IMG/VR virus record: IMGVR_UViG_3300031759_000105
Span: 1-31,334 of that record
Direction: 5' to 3' (one strand)
Source of the DNA: a virus
DNA length: 31,334 nt
Part shown: positions 7,549 through 15,666 of the stretch, piece after piece
Layout of the letters: every line of letters begins with the position of its first letter
How positions within the stretch are numbered: the first letter of the stretch is position 1
Translations under genes and position numbers: made by a program
The notes under the pieces: model-generated
What the model was told of the DNA's origin: nothing
The model's database searches: none
What the model saw: only the letters and a program-made list of their open reading frames with translations

Positions 7549-8151
7549 TTACTGGAGGAGTGACGGAGCAGGTGAAGTGGGTGCCGGGGGCGAAGCTCCT
7601 CCCAACATCGGAGACGTCGCCTCCGAAGGGGCCGAAGGGGCCGAAGGCCCCCGCCCCCCCTGCGCTTTCGAATGCACCTCAACGAGCTTATGCACCGCGG
7701 CGACGCCGAGTTGGTGCTGCGCTAGCGCCATCGCCGGGCGAAGCTTCGCCTCCATTGGGGCGACGATGTCCTTTTCCGCGGTGGTAAGCCATCCTGCGAG
7801 GGGGGCTCCGCTCGGTGGCATCGGACCAACTCCGGCTTCGGTGTTCCCTGCGATCATCGCCGCTAGGGCTTTCGGGTCGAGGCCGTGGGACACGAGGGTG
7901 GCCATCTCATCGAGCACATCATCCGACGTAACCGCGTCGCCCTTTGCGACGAGCGCGTCCAGGCCCTTTCGGATCTGCCCGAACTGCTTCGTGGCTTTCG
8001 CGACTGCGGCGAATCTCGCTTTCGCCTGGGAGAGCATTTGATCCGGCACTGACGGGGCAGGAGGAGGGGCTGCCAACGCGTCCGCCGGAGCACTCGCTTC
8101 GCCTGTGGGGGGAGTTCCCATTCCACCGAGGAGAGAAGAGTTTTGTGCCAT
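7549..8151 (-). CDS. Putative small virion/ejection protein
   Basis: A 200-residue protein with Pro/Ala/Ser-rich ends and a helical core (about 38-165), including QAKARFAAVAKATKQFGQI and a Gln/His helix. A low-complexity C-terminus (SAPSAPSEATSPMLGGASPP) closes it. GAGGA lies before the ATG. It sits between the DNA-transfer-like protein and the ejection proteins, which is the main reason for calling it virion-associated. I do not recognise a family. Confidence 0.5.
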   Translation of the reverse strand: MAQNSSLLGGMGTPPTGEASAPADALAAPPPAPSVPDQMLSQAKARFAAVAKATKQFGQIRKGLDALVAKGDAVTSDDVLDEMATLVSHGLDPKALAAMIAGNTEAGVGPMPPSGAPLAGWLTTAEKDIVAPMEAKLRPAMALAQHQLGVAAVHKLVEVHSKAQGGRGPSAPSAPSEATSPMLGGASPPAPTSPAPSLLQ

Positions 8152-8166
8152 CGAATGTAGTCCTCA

Positions 8167-8937
8167 TTAGGGCGAATACGCCGTATAGTTCGAGACGCCC
8201 GAAGTGGTCCCCGAAGTGCTCGTACTTCCCTGAAGGAGCGCCGAAAGGAGCGCGGAGTTCGAAAGCGAATTTGCCGCTCCGGTCGTCCCCGCCGCAGTCG
8301 CCGCCGCGCCCGAAGTCGTCGCGGAGCCATACTGCGAAGCCGCAGTCGCGTTCGTGCCCGCAGTCGTCGTCGCTGCGCTCTGCCCAACCCCCGCGATCGC
8401 AGCCCCGGCTTGTTCGCCCGGCGAAACGAGCCCGGCGAGTTGGTTGTAGTTTTGTTGGTTCTGCGTAAGGTAGTTTTGATACTGCTGTTGGTATGTCGTC
8501 GAGGCGAGGCCTTCGGCGTAGTTCGCGAGAGCCTTCCCCATAGGGCCCGACGCTCCAATGCCGGAGCCCTGCGAAGATCCAGCTCCCGAAACCGCGGTGC
8601 CTTGGCCCTGCGCGGATGATCCCGCCTGCGTCGCCAGAAGCCCCTGCTGGAGCGAAAACTGATACCCTGGGGTGTTCACGAGGTCCGATCCGGTGAAGTT
8701 TGCCGTCCCCGCAGTAGAGTTGAGCTTTGTGAGTGCCGAAGTCCCCGCATCGACATACGGCGTCAGAAGGGCCTTGTTCGACTCATACGTCGCCTTGGTG
8801 AGCGCGTTGGAACTGTTTGCTTCCTGGAGCGATACATCCGCGGCTTTCGAAGCCGCCGCGGACTGCTCAGCGCCGGAGTAAACCGACGCGGCGGCTCCAA
8901 CAACTCCCGCTCCGACAACTGCTGCTGCTATTCCCAT
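8167..8937 (-). CDS. DNA transfer (ejection) protein-like
   Basis: A 256-residue protein. An N-terminal hydrophobic Gly/Ala segment (AAAVVGAGVVGAAASVYSGA) is followed by NKALLTPYVDAGTSALTKLN, then NTPGYQFSLQQGL and LANYAEGLASTTYQQQYQNY. These are the conserved blocks of the phage DNA-transfer protein family found in P22-like and related podophages (TPY..AG..AL, GYQF.LQQG, Y..GLA...Y...). The tail is Ala/Ser/Thr low complexity. The start overlaps the upstream stop as TGATG, with GAAGGAA upstream. It probably leaves the virion with the genome and helps DNA cross the envelope. Confidence 0.75.
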   Translation of the reverse strand: MGIAAAVVGAGVVGAAASVYSGAEQSAAASKAADVSLQEANSSNALTKATYESNKALLTPYVDAGTSALTKLNSTAGTANFTGSDLVNTPGYQFSLQQGLLATQAGSSAQGQGTAVSGAGSSQGSGIGASGPMGKALANYAEGLASTTYQQQYQNYLTQNQQNYNQLAGLVSPGEQAGAAIAGVGQSAATTTAGTNATAASQYGSATTSGAAATAAGTTGAANSLSNSALLSALLQGSTSTSGTTSGVSNYTAYSP

Positions 8938-10043
8938 CAGGGTGTTCCTTCGTCAAAATTTAGCCGCCACAACGAGCCCGACGGGGCAGCGCCGAGGCGA
9001 CGGAACATTGAGGACATTTTGGGCCCATTTCCCCGGGGGCCTGCCCGAAACCACACCTCGGAGACCCCCTTAGAGCGAAGCCTTCGGAGAGTTTCCCGCT
9101 GGAGTCGCATCCCAAGCCCGGGCATGTCCGGCGACGCGAAGAACGTAGTCTCGACCGCCGCAAGGCGGTTCTGCGCTTCGCGCGACACGGTGAGTTCCGT
9201 CATCAGGTATCCAAAAGATCTTCCGTTCGATCGAGCCATTACGATTTGGAGTTCTCCTGCGTCGGACTTCGCTTGGAGATAAGGGATGTTTTTCTCTCGG
9301 AACGACTCCGAAGTTTCCCCAACTGCAAAAGAGTGCTCGGCGAAGAGGTCTACCCCGTCTCGAAGGAACACCCCGAAGGGTTCCTCCTGAAATTCAACTC
9401 CATCGAGGCTTCGGACTTCGTGTAGGGTCATGTCGTGCAGAATTGCTCCCTTCGCCAACGTAGCCATCCTCCGAAGTTGTGGCGCAAAAGCCTCGACGTA
9501 GCGTTCGAACGTCGTGAAGGGCTCTTGGAGGTTCACCGGGGCCAGGACCCTCCACCACGCTTCATCGAACGGGACGAGGAGGGCGAACTCAAACACCCTT
9601 TTTGCTCCCTCAAGAGTCCCCAAGTCCTCGAAGGAGACGCTCAGCACACCGGGCACTCTCCGCTCCACTTGCGTCAGCTTCGCGTCGAGCTTCGTCATCG
9701 CGGAGTCCAAGTTCAGCGGTGGGGACTTCATGACCCTCCGGAGGCTCCGCGTCACTTCGGCGGGTGAACGCCTCACCACCACAACTCGAACACCCTGAGG
9801 GAGTGTCCCAAAAAGCCGCCAGAACGGAGCGACCGCAGTCTCGGCAGATCCAACAAACGACATGCTCCCCCATGACTTCAAGTCCTCCATGCTTCGGAAG
9901 TGTCGGAACTCCTCGTGGGTGCATTTCCACGGCCCCCACGACAAAAATTCCGAGAGCCACCTCGTCCGGCTCCTCGGAAGAGCGAGAATGAGGAAGGGTG
10001 GCGGGCTCTGCCACTTTGGCTCAAGTGAGAGTGACATACCCAA
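8937..10043 (-). CDS. Sulfotransferase-like / GNAT acetyltransferase-like fusion protein
   Basis: A 368-residue protein with two apparent domains. The N-terminal part (about 15-160) has FLILALPRSRTRWLSEFL at 17-34, which resembles the 5'-phosphosulfate loop of PAPS-dependent sulfotransferases, and VRVVVVRRSPAEVTRSL at 85-101, which resembles the 3'-phosphate-binding Arg...Ser element. The C-terminal part (about 245-365) ends with MPGLGMRLQRETLRRLRSKG and then SSMFRRLGA, like the acetyl-CoA loop and last helix of GNAT proteins encoded among podophage virion genes. The track start is TTG at 10043 with GGAG six bases upstream; an ATG at 10037 is the alternative. The start overlaps the upstream gene by 23 bases. 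Substrate unknown; it may modify host surface sugars or virion proteins. Confidence 0.62.
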   Translation of the reverse strand: MGMSLSLEPKWQSPPPFLILALPRSRTRWLSEFLSWGPWKCTHEEFRHFRSMEDLKSWGSMSFVGSAETAVAPFWRLFGTLPQGVRVVVVRRSPAEVTRSLRRVMKSPPLNLDSAMTKLDAKLTQVERRVPGVLSVSFEDLGTLEGAKRVFEFALLVPFDEAWWRVLAPVNLQEPFTTFERYVEAFAPQLRRMATLAKGAILHDMTLHEVRSLDGVEFQEEPFGVFLRDGVDLFAEHSFAVGETSESFREKNIPYLQAKSDAGELQIVMARSNGRSFGYLMTELTVSREAQNRLAAVETTFFASPDMPGLGMRLQRETLRRLRSKGVSEVWFRAGPRGNGPKMSSMFRRLGAAPSGSLWRLNFDEGTP

Positions 10044-10278
10044 TCGCCACTCCGGTATTCACCGAGTAAAACGTGACTTCTTTCGCCCCGGTTTGGAGCC
10101 CATATACCATCGTCTGGGGCGTCGAGTACTGCCCTCCGAGCTTCCGCCAGAGTTGCTGAAAGAAATAAAACCACGGTTGCTCGAACGTGAAGTCCGTGTC
10201 GGGGTTGTTTTGGTCCCGAATGACACCCTGATTGAGTGGAAGCCCGGCTTGCTGGGCAGGAGGGTTCGTAGAGGGCAT
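10021..10278 (-). CDS. Small conserved phage protein between gp10-like and sulfotransferase genes
   Basis: An 85-residue protein. A Pro/Gln-rich start leads to FEQPWFYFFQQLWRKLGG and a C-terminal beta-like part (VTFYSVNTGVAIGYVTL). AAGGAAC upstream of the ATG is a good ribosome site. The EQPWFYFFQQLW segment is typical of a small conserved protein that I recall from many phage tail regions, but no function is known. It may be a tail or ejection assembly factor. Confidence 0.6.
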   Translation of the reverse strand: MPSTNPPAQQAGLPLNQGVIRDQNNPDTDFTFEQPWFYFFQQLWRKLGGQYSTPQTMVYGLQTGAKEVTFYSVNTGVAIGYVTLT

Positions 10279-10290
10279 TCTCGAAGTTCC

Positions 10291-11820
10291 TTACACTTTG
10301 GCTTTGGTTGCGTCGAGGAATGCTCCGTTGAGCGCAGCGGGGCCAGCGAAACTCCAACTGAGTTCGAAGACCGGCCACCGGGCAAGCCCGAGATTTCGCC
10401 ATTGGGGGAGGATACGATACGACGCCTCGACTACGTCCCCCTCGTTGGAGAGTTGGCCCGTCGTCTGGAGGATGTTTTGGCCCCACGTGCGGCCCCTATC
10501 GGAGCTCATTCTCAGGGCGAGTTGGGGGGGTTCATTGTTAGGTCCGATCGCCCCGTCGCCGCACTGGAAGTCTGCGTAGAAGCCGTTGAGGACAATCCCC
10601 TTCCCATCGGAGAGTTCGGCCCCTTGGCCTCCCCCAACCACCTCGACCTTCGGGAACGTCCGAATGCGCGGGATCGCCCGGGCGAGCGGGCCTGCTCCAT
10701 CCCCGACGTCTACGTCCGCTGCGAAATAGTCCGGGGTGACTTCGTATAGGGTCCCATTCTCCCAGTCCTGCCCCATGTTGAGCCCGTTTACCCACGCCAT
10801 CGCGCCGACCCGAGACCTCCCGAGGGTCCCGTCGGGAAACTGAAATGCCTCCTGGTGCCATCCGAACTTCGGGTCGCCCAGAGTCACATCGAACACCCAA
10901 GTTTGATTCCCCGCCGGAAAAGAGAGCCCGTAGAACATATGCCCATCGCGCATGAACACAAACCCGATGGCATCGGAGATTTGGTTCATCTGCCCAAGGG
11001 CATAGGAGAGGGCGTAGTTGGATACCACAGAGGTTTGATACCCCGACTGCCGCAGCACGACCCCCGAGCCCATTTCGTTCTGCCCGAGCCAGAACACTCC
11101 TTTGTCAATGAACGCAACCGAGTACGGCGCGATACACCCAAACTCGATGTACGCCCCGGGAAGAATAGCAAACGGAAACAACGCATTCCCGGCGTTGTAG
11201 TGGATTTCCCCTCGGGTGTTCCCCAGGAGGATAATTTCTCGTTGGTTCACCACGAAGGTGTTGATGAAGTCAGGGTAGCCATCCTTCACTCCGACGAGGG
11301 TGGAATCAAATCCGATGGCCCCCTGCGTCGTGCAGGCGTATTCGTTCGTAAGAGGGTAATTCCACAGGAGATATCCATCGAGGAAATCGACCTTGGTCGC
11401 CCCAAAGAAAGTTCCCGTGGAGTCCACAATCTGGGCGAACCCGAGGTTCGTCTGGATGTTCCAGGTATACCCCGTGGTGGAGTTGTCCACCAGGATTGCC
11501 TCAAGGCCATTATCCCGCATGGAGCACATATAGGACGAATTTTCGCTCAACGCCCCAAGGAGCGTCAGGCGGTTGTTGAGTCCAATGGCGTAAACGTTCG
11601 TCCCGACGACACAGTAGCCGTTGCCGTTCGAGGCCCGGAAGACCCCCCTTCCAGCGCCCTTCGCAGGTGGCACAATGAGGCCCTTTAAACCCGCCGTGGG
11701 GTAGTGCGTCATCTTCGACGCACCACTCCGGTTGGGCTCGGGGAACAAATTCACGCAGCGCTCGGCGGACCCGAGCACACTCCGAGTAGAGTACGATCCG
11801 CCGAGGAGTTCAAGGAGCAT
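10291..11820 (-). CDS. P22 gp10-like tail accessory / packaged DNA stabilization protein
   Basis: A 509-residue protein. It opens with LLGGSYSTRSVLGSAERCVN followed by LFPE, the family hallmark (G.Y...S....ER.VN.FPE) of the gp10-like DNA stabilization proteins, hub components that plug the portal after packaging in P22. The rest is beta-rich with repeated blade-like segments (DGYLLWNYPLTN, DGYPDFINTFVVNQREI, GVFWLGQNEMG). Length is close to that of P22 gp10. GGGAGG precedes the ATG. It lies downstream of the connector-like gene, as expected for a P22-type tail. Confidence 0.85.
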   Translation of the reverse strand: MLLELLGGSYSTRSVLGSAERCVNLFPEPNRSGASKMTHYPTAGLKGLIVPPAKGAGRGVFRASNGNGYCVVGTNVYAIGLNNRLTLLGALSENSSYMCSMRDNGLEAILVDNSTTGYTWNIQTNLGFAQIVDSTGTFFGATKVDFLDGYLLWNYPLTNEYACTTQGAIGFDSTLVGVKDGYPDFINTFVVNQREIILLGNTRGEIHYNAGNALFPFAILPGAYIEFGCIAPYSVAFIDKGVFWLGQNEMGSGVVLRQSGYQTSVVSNYALSYALGQMNQISDAIGFVFMRDGHMFYGLSFPAGNQTWVFDVTLGDPKFGWHQEAFQFPDGTLGRSRVGAMAWVNGLNMGQDWENGTLYEVTPDYFAADVDVGDGAGPLARAIPRIRTFPKVEVVGGGQGAELSDGKGIVLNGFYADFQCGDGAIGPNNEPPQLALRMSSDRGRTWGQNILQTTGQLSNEGDVVEASYRILPQWRNLGLARWPVFELSWSFAGPAALNGAFLDATKAKV

Positions 11821-11847
11821 GACGCGAAGCCTCCCTTCAGGAAGCCC

Positions 11848-12303
11848 TCACGAAGCCACTTCCTGTTGCTTCCACACTCCAATCGTCGTGCACATGAACG
11901 AAAGCGTATAACCCGAAGCGAGCGTGATCGCGGTTGCGTTCGCAGTCTTCGCGACGGTTGCGTTCGCTACAATCTGATCGAGCGCGGAGGCGTTGTTGAG
12001 GTTTGGCGCTGCATTCGCGTAGATCTTCGCGGTGTTTGCCCCAGCGTTGTTCACCAGGACTCGTGCCCCTGGAATCGCGAACGGAAGTTGTACCGAGTCG
12101 TTCGTCGTGGCGACGGAGGTGATTTCGCTGACATTGTATCCCAGCACGGGCGACCCAGCCTGCGCCCCTCCGGGAAGCGCCGTCACCGAATTGAGTGAGC
12201 CGCAAGTGAAGTTCGCCAGGTTCGTCAGAGCCCTCCGCGAAATGAGAGCCTCACCGAATTTGCCATAAAAGTCCGTCAAGAAATTCATCAACGAGATACC
12301 CAT
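11848..12303 (-). CDS. Small virion protein, possibly decoration or head protein
   Basis: A 151-residue protein. After a short helix (MNFLTDFYGKFGEALI) the rest is Ala/Asn/Thr/Val-rich and beta-like, with VQLPFAIPGARVLVNNAGAN and TAITLASGYTLSFMCTTIGV. The ending (gYtlsFmc...gvWkq) is the style of phage capsid- or tail-associated beta-sandwich proteins. GGAG seven bases before the ATG supports the start. Its position between gp4-like and gp10-like genes implies a structural role; the family is not known to me. Confidence 0.55.
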   Translation of the reverse strand: MGISLMNFLTDFYGKFGEALISRRALTNLANFTCGSLNSVTALPGGAQAGSPVLGYNVSEITSVATTNDSVQLPFAIPGARVLVNNAGANTAKIYANAAPNLNNASALDQIVANATVAKTANATAITLASGYTLSFMCTTIGVWKQQEVAS

Positions 12304-12354
12304 TGTGGTACTCCTTCAGTGGGGCGAGGGGTTTCTTTGTACCTCACTCCGAAG

Positions 12355-13185
12355 TTAAGTCGGACCACTCTGATCCGAGAAGATGTTATACATCCCCGGG
12401 CGCGGATAAAGCCCCGGCGGGATTCCGAGGAGCGGAATTTGGGTGTTGCTCCTCCGAATAGTCTCAAGCGCATCTTTCGCTTGTCCCGCGAGGATGTCTC
12501 CCGGCATCATCGGAATGCCGTACTTGGGGCGAAGCTCCATCGCAATGTTCTTCACGAGGGCTCGGTAGTACTCAAAGGGGATGTTGAGCTTCACCGCGAG
12601 GGGATTCGCCGCAAGGGAGAACGCTTGGGGGAGTTGCTCCCGCACGGTGATGCCGACGGCGTAAATCCCCGCCTGTGGCCATGGCCACACGAAGAGGCCC
12701 CCGTAAGGCCACGCGGCGTCGTAGTACGCGACGAGGGAGAAATTCGTGAGCCCTTTCATCCGGATGGTGTTATAGTCCTCCAGCGACGGGAGGAGCCGGA
12801 GGGGGTAATCCACCGGGCCATTCGGAGTGAGGATGAGTTGCCGGAAGAACGCACTCTCAATTCGATTGGGCCGCGTGGCGAACCCGACGTCGCCGACGTT
12901 GATCTGGGGCGGAGTGACTTCGGCACCGAGGGGACCTACCGTGTAGGGCACGGGGTTTCCACTTCCGTCAATGCTCTGTCCCGTCGCCTGGACCGTCATG
13001 GTCTTGAGGTGGAAAATGAGCCACCTCTTGCGTTCCCACCCCTGAAGGAGCCACATTCCCCTCGCACTCGCGTCGAGGAGGTCCTCCGAGAGTGGAATCA
13101 TCCCGATCCCGAGCGCCCCAGAGTCCCGCAGGGCGGCAGTGAGAAGGTCCCCCCACGTCGTCGCTACGGGGTTCTGGGTGCTCAT
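12355..13185 (-). CDS. Putative head-tail connector / P22 gp4-like tail accessory factor
   Basis: A 276-residue protein. The N-terminus (TWGDLLTAALRDSGALGIGM, then ARGMWLLQGWERKRWLIFHL) resembles the gp4-like family, whose members open with a helix that packs on the portal followed by a Trp-rich segment. A beta-rich middle and a helical end (FEYYRALVKNIAMELRPKYG) follow. It is longer than P22 gp4 and lacks any lysozyme motif that I can see. AAGGA lies eight bases before the ATG. The order coat, small genes, this gene, gp10-like gene supports the call. Confidence 0.55.
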   Translation of the reverse strand: MSTQNPVATTWGDLLTAALRDSGALGIGMIPLSEDLLDASARGMWLLQGWERKRWLIFHLKTMTVQATGQSIDGSGNPVPYTVGPLGAEVTPPQINVGDVGFATRPNRIESAFFRQLILTPNGPVDYPLRLLPSLEDYNTIRMKGLTNFSLVAYYDAAWPYGGLFVWPWPQAGIYAVGITVREQLPQAFSLAANPLAVKLNIPFEYYRALVKNIAMELRPKYGIPMMPGDILAGQAKDALETIRRSNTQIPLLGIPPGLYPRPGMYNIFSDQSGPT

Positions 13186-13207
13186 CGTGAAGGTCCTTCG
13201 AGGGAAA

Positions 13208-13753
13208 TCAGACTAGTCCGGCCGCTTTGACGCTCGAGCCCTTCGATGGCGCCACGAAGGGATCCCCCTCCACCCGAAGCGCCGCCTCGCCCCTTCGGGC
13301 CTCCTCAAGCATCTCAGTGAGGCGTTTGTTTTGCTCCTCAAGGTCCGCAATGAGGGACCCGGCAGAGATCGGCGGCACTGGGAGGGGCTTGAGCCCCTGC
13401 TCCTTCCGCCAAGTCTCGTTGGCGACCTTGATCGCCATAGCGGGGTGCTTATGCCACCCTTCGGCGAGGGCCTCAGAGAGTTCCTCCTCGGACGCCACTT
13501 CCCTCGACACAATTTCCCACTGCTCCCCAAACACCTCGACGGTGCCATACGAAGTCCGCTCGCGGGTGCCGTGGACGCTGATGCGCTCCTCACCCCTCGG
13601 ATGATACAACATCATCGGAAACTTCACCGGCCCTTTGTAGAGACTCCGCCCCTGCGCGTCACGCGAGTTCGGATTCGCCGGATTGCTCAAGAAGGCCCCC
13701 GAAGCCTCCATGGCGTCGTACACTGTGAAGCGGTCGCCGTTTTTGAGGGTCAT
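13208..13753 (-). CDS. Conserved phage protein of unknown function
   Basis: A 181-residue protein. The first two thirds are beta-like (GDRFTVYDAMEASGAF, GTVEVFGEQWEIVSREVASE), followed by a helix with WHKHPAMAIKVANE and a C-terminal coiled-coil segment (LEEQNKRLTEMLEEARRGEA). Its ATG overlaps the stop of the preceding gene (ATGA at 13750-13753), so it is coupled to the two small genes that follow the coat. It may be a head-completion or neck protein, judged only from position. Confidence 0.55.
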   Translation of the reverse strand: MTLKNGDRFTVYDAMEASGAFLSNPANPNSRDAQGRSLYKGPVKFPMMLYHPRGEERISVHGTRERTSYGTVEVFGEQWEIVSREVASEEELSEALAEGWHKHPAMAIKVANETWRKEQGLKPLPVPPISAGSLIADLEEQNKRLTEMLEEARRGEAALRVEGDPFVAPSKGSSVKAAGLV

Positions 13754-14139
13754 TTGGGGGCTCCTTCGGACGCCGGGGGCACGAAGCCCTCGTTCGAGTC
13801 ATCCACGAAGGTGCTCGGGTCGAGCACGGGGGGAGCTTCATCAGACGAGGGCGGACTGACCTGCGTCGCAGTGGGGTCGATTTCGACCGTTCCGACCGCC
13901 CCGGAATTCATCGGAGATGGAGGTTCGTCGTGAGCATGCAGAGGCTTCGCCACAACACCCGCAGCGCTCCGGAGTTTCGCTGCGTCCTCTGCCAGGATGA
14001 GTTCGAAATTCACTCCCTGCTTTGCAAGGTGGCCGAGCCACTCCTCGAGAGGCCCCAGCGCCGCGAGGACTTGACCCTCTTTGTGCGAATGCGCCCCGAA
14101 CTCTCGGGTGGCCCAATCACGGATCTCGGTGATTTTCAT
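13750..14139 (-). CDS. Small acidic phage protein of unknown function
   Basis: A 129-residue protein. A structured N-terminal half (ITEIRDWATREFGAHSHKEG, EEWLGHLAKQGVNFELIL) is followed by a low-complexity Pro/Ser/Asp-rich acidic tail. It overlaps the 41-residue gene upstream (ATGA at 14136-14139) and the 181-residue gene downstream (ATGA at 13750-13753), forming a coupled trio behind the coat gene. No family is recognised. Confidence 0.55.
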   Translation of the reverse strand: MKITEIRDWATREFGAHSHKEGQVLAALGPLEEWLGHLAKQGVNFELILAEDAAKLRSAAGVVAKPLHAHDEPPSPMNSGAVGTVEIDPTATQVSPPSSDEAPPVLDPSTFVDDSNEGFVPPASEGAPK

Positions 14140-14261
14140 TTGCGGTGTTCCTTCTGCTTCGGGGGAGCTTTCGCTTCGCCCTTTTTGAGGTCGGCAGGCT
14201 TGACCATCTTCCGAATGAGGGCTTTGTCGGCCTTCTCATCGGGGTGGGAGGATTTCTTCAT
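14136..14261 (-). CDS. 41-residue lysine-rich protein
   Basis: Read directly: ATG at 14261, stop at 14136-14138. The sequence opens MKKSSHPDEKADKALIRKMV and continues KPADLKKGEAKA with a basic end, about one third Lys/Arg. The ribosome site AAGGAG is six bases upstream, and the stop overlaps the next start (ATGA). Short Lys-rich proteins with a DKALI.KMVKP core are, as I recall, common between coat and connector genes of alphaproteobacterial phages. It may bind DNA or the capsid interior; that is a guess. Confidence 0.6.
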   Translation of the reverse strand: MKKSSHPDEKADKALIRKMVKPADLKKGEAKAPPKQKEHRK

Positions 14262-14279
14262 TTTGGGCTCCTTCGCTAG

Positions 14280-14311
14280 AGGGGAGGGAGGGCACGAAGT
14301 CCCTCCCTCTT
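14280..14311 (-). terminator. Strong GC hairpin directly after the coat gene
   Basis: Purine arm 14280-14292 pairs with pyrimidine arm 14301-14311: nine Watson-Crick pairs plus two G-T pairs, with an eight-base loop. It lies just past the coat stop (14319) and before the ribosome site of the 41-residue gene. There is no T-run on the minus strand, so it may be a weak terminator or an mRNA-stabilising structure that sets coat above downstream expression. Confidence 0.5.
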
Positions 14312-14318
14312 GGGGTGC

Positions 14319-15542
14319 TTACACCACATCGGCCACGACACAAGCCCATTCCGGACGAATCCACAAATGCCCAAACAACACGTCCAACCTGGTCGGCATT
14401 TGATCCGTGTTGATGATGTACTGCGTGAGCATTCGCATCGAGATGCCATCGAACTCGGCGCGAGAGGCTTCGTGCACGCCACGGGGGATTTCGAGGTCCG
14501 CCACGGCGAGGGTGACGGCTTCCGGGGCAAACGCGAAGTTCTTCCGATACGACGTTGACGCAGTGAGCCCATTCGCCGGGTTGACTGCCGCGCCCGTAGT
14601 GGGGGACGCAGTGACCGTCTGGAACTGCACCTGCTGGCCACCCACCGGGGGAATAATTGCCGGGAACATCGGGATTGTGGTGGCATTCACCGCAACATTC
14701 GCCGTCGCGACAAACTGGCACAACTCACCAGTCGATTGCTTCGTAATTTTGTTGACCTTGTACACCCCCGCGATGGTGAAGATGTCGCCCACGTTGAGGG
14801 TCCCCGCGAGGGCATTTACGGTGAGGTTGAGGCCAGTCTGGTTCGCTCCGTTCACCGTCGCAGACCCCTGCGCGAGGGTCCCTGTAGTGTGGATGATAGC
14901 CGTCTGGTCCCTCATCCAGATGAACCCGAGGGCATCATACATCCGTCCGGTGATGTATTGGTTGGACAACTCGGTCTGGGGATTGAGGAGCCCGCTGAGC
15001 GAAGCGACCACCCTCGCCTCAGTGCGCGGGCCATTCACGATCTTCCAGTTCGCCGTCGGCGCCGAGTTCAACGAAAGCGAAGCACCCGCGTTGAGGTAAG
15101 TGCTCGCGTTGGGGGTGAGGATGTTATTGTTGGCGTCCTGATTCGCCACGAAGTTCGCGATGCCTCCCTCAGACCCCGACATGATGTCAACCGCGACGGA
15201 GCCGACGAGGTTATTCACCGCGGGAGCGAGCACTCGGCGGGAGTAGTCGTCGAGGGACATAGTACGATCGACGGTCGTGAAGGAGACCCCCACGTTCTTC
15301 TGAGTCGAAATGACGAGGGTGGTGGACTGCTCCACAGTGTCCTGGACCGAGAGGGCCGGACCCGTCGCCACGGTGTAGTCGTTGGGGAGCCGAATCCTCA
15401 GCGCCGTTCCGATCTTCGCTCCGCCGATGGCGAAGCTCTCGTCGTACTGCATATCCACGTTCTGGATGAACGCGTTGGAGTTCTTCCACAAGCGAACCGC
15501 TTCGCGAGTGATCATATTGATAGTGAGCAGGGAGTTGGCCAC
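14319..15542 (-). CDS. Major capsid (coat) protein, P22 gp5-like
   Basis: A 407-residue P22-type coat protein of HK97 fold. It starts (M)ANSLLTINMITREAVRLW, the conserved N-arm of the family (usually MAN.LLT..MI.RE...). KNVGVSFTTVDRTMSLDDYS, an inserted beta domain around 220-320 (GTLNVGDIFTIAGVYKVN) and a C-terminal EIPRGVHEASRAEFDGISMR complete the pattern. I chose the GTG at 15542 over the longer GTG at 15569: AAAGGA lies eight bases before 15542, and the family begins at exactly this point. The extension to 15569 adds nine residues (MPTFERILA) without a good ribosome site. It is flanked by a coat-like fragment upstream and a hairpin downstream. Confidence 0.88.
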   Translation of the reverse strand: MANSLLTINMITREAVRLWKNSNAFIQNVDMQYDESFAIGGAKIGTALRIRLPNDYTVATGPALSVQDTVEQSTTLVISTQKNVGVSFTTVDRTMSLDDYSRRVLAPAVNNLVGSVAVDIMSGSEGGIANFVANQDANNNILTPNASTYLNAGASLSLNSAPTANWKIVNGPRTEARVVASLSGLLNPQTELSNQYITGRMYDALGFIWMRDQTAIIHTTGTLAQGSATVNGANQTGLNLTVNALAGTLNVGDIFTIAGVYKVNKITKQSTGELCQFVATANVAVNATTIPMFPAIIPPVGGQQVQFQTVTASPTTGAAVNPANGLTASTSYRKNFAFAPEAVTLAVADLEIPRGVHEASRAEFDGISMRMLTQYIINTDQMPTRLDVLFGHLWIRPEWACVVADVV

Positions 15543-15610
15543 GGCCAAGATCCTTTCAAAGGTGGGCACAATTGCCCTGACGGGTGGCGAACCCGAATGC
15601 GGCCAACGCA

Positions 15611-15656
15611 GGGCTTCACGGAAGCCCAGAGTCCGGGAGGAAGTGGGCTCCTCCGG
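15611..15656. other. Two hairpins in the leader of the coat gene
   Basis: GGGCTTC 15611-15617 pairs perfectly with GAAGCCC 15621-15627 around three bases. CCGGGAGGA 15633-15641 pairs with TCCTCCGG 15649-15656 with one bulged G. Both lie in the 124-base gap between the Tat-coat chimera and the coat start. They could terminate upstream transcripts, protect the coat mRNA 5' end, or mark a recombination scar. No T-run is present. Confidence 0.45.
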
Positions 15657-15666
15657 GCCCGCAGAG

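Noticed and set aside
9862-10749. 295-codon plus-strand ORF across gp10-like and sulfotransferase genes
   Set aside because: It crosses a real gene boundary on the other strand and shows no recognisable domain.
12319-13230. 303-codon plus-strand ORF opposite the gp4-like gene
   Set aside because: Arg/Glu/Pro-rich antisense translation with no motif; the minus-strand gene has a good ribosome site and a family-like sequence.
15543-15569. Longer coat start at GTG 15569
   Set aside because: No clear ribosome site, and P22-type coats begin at the ANSLLTIN position, which has its own GTG and AAAGGA.
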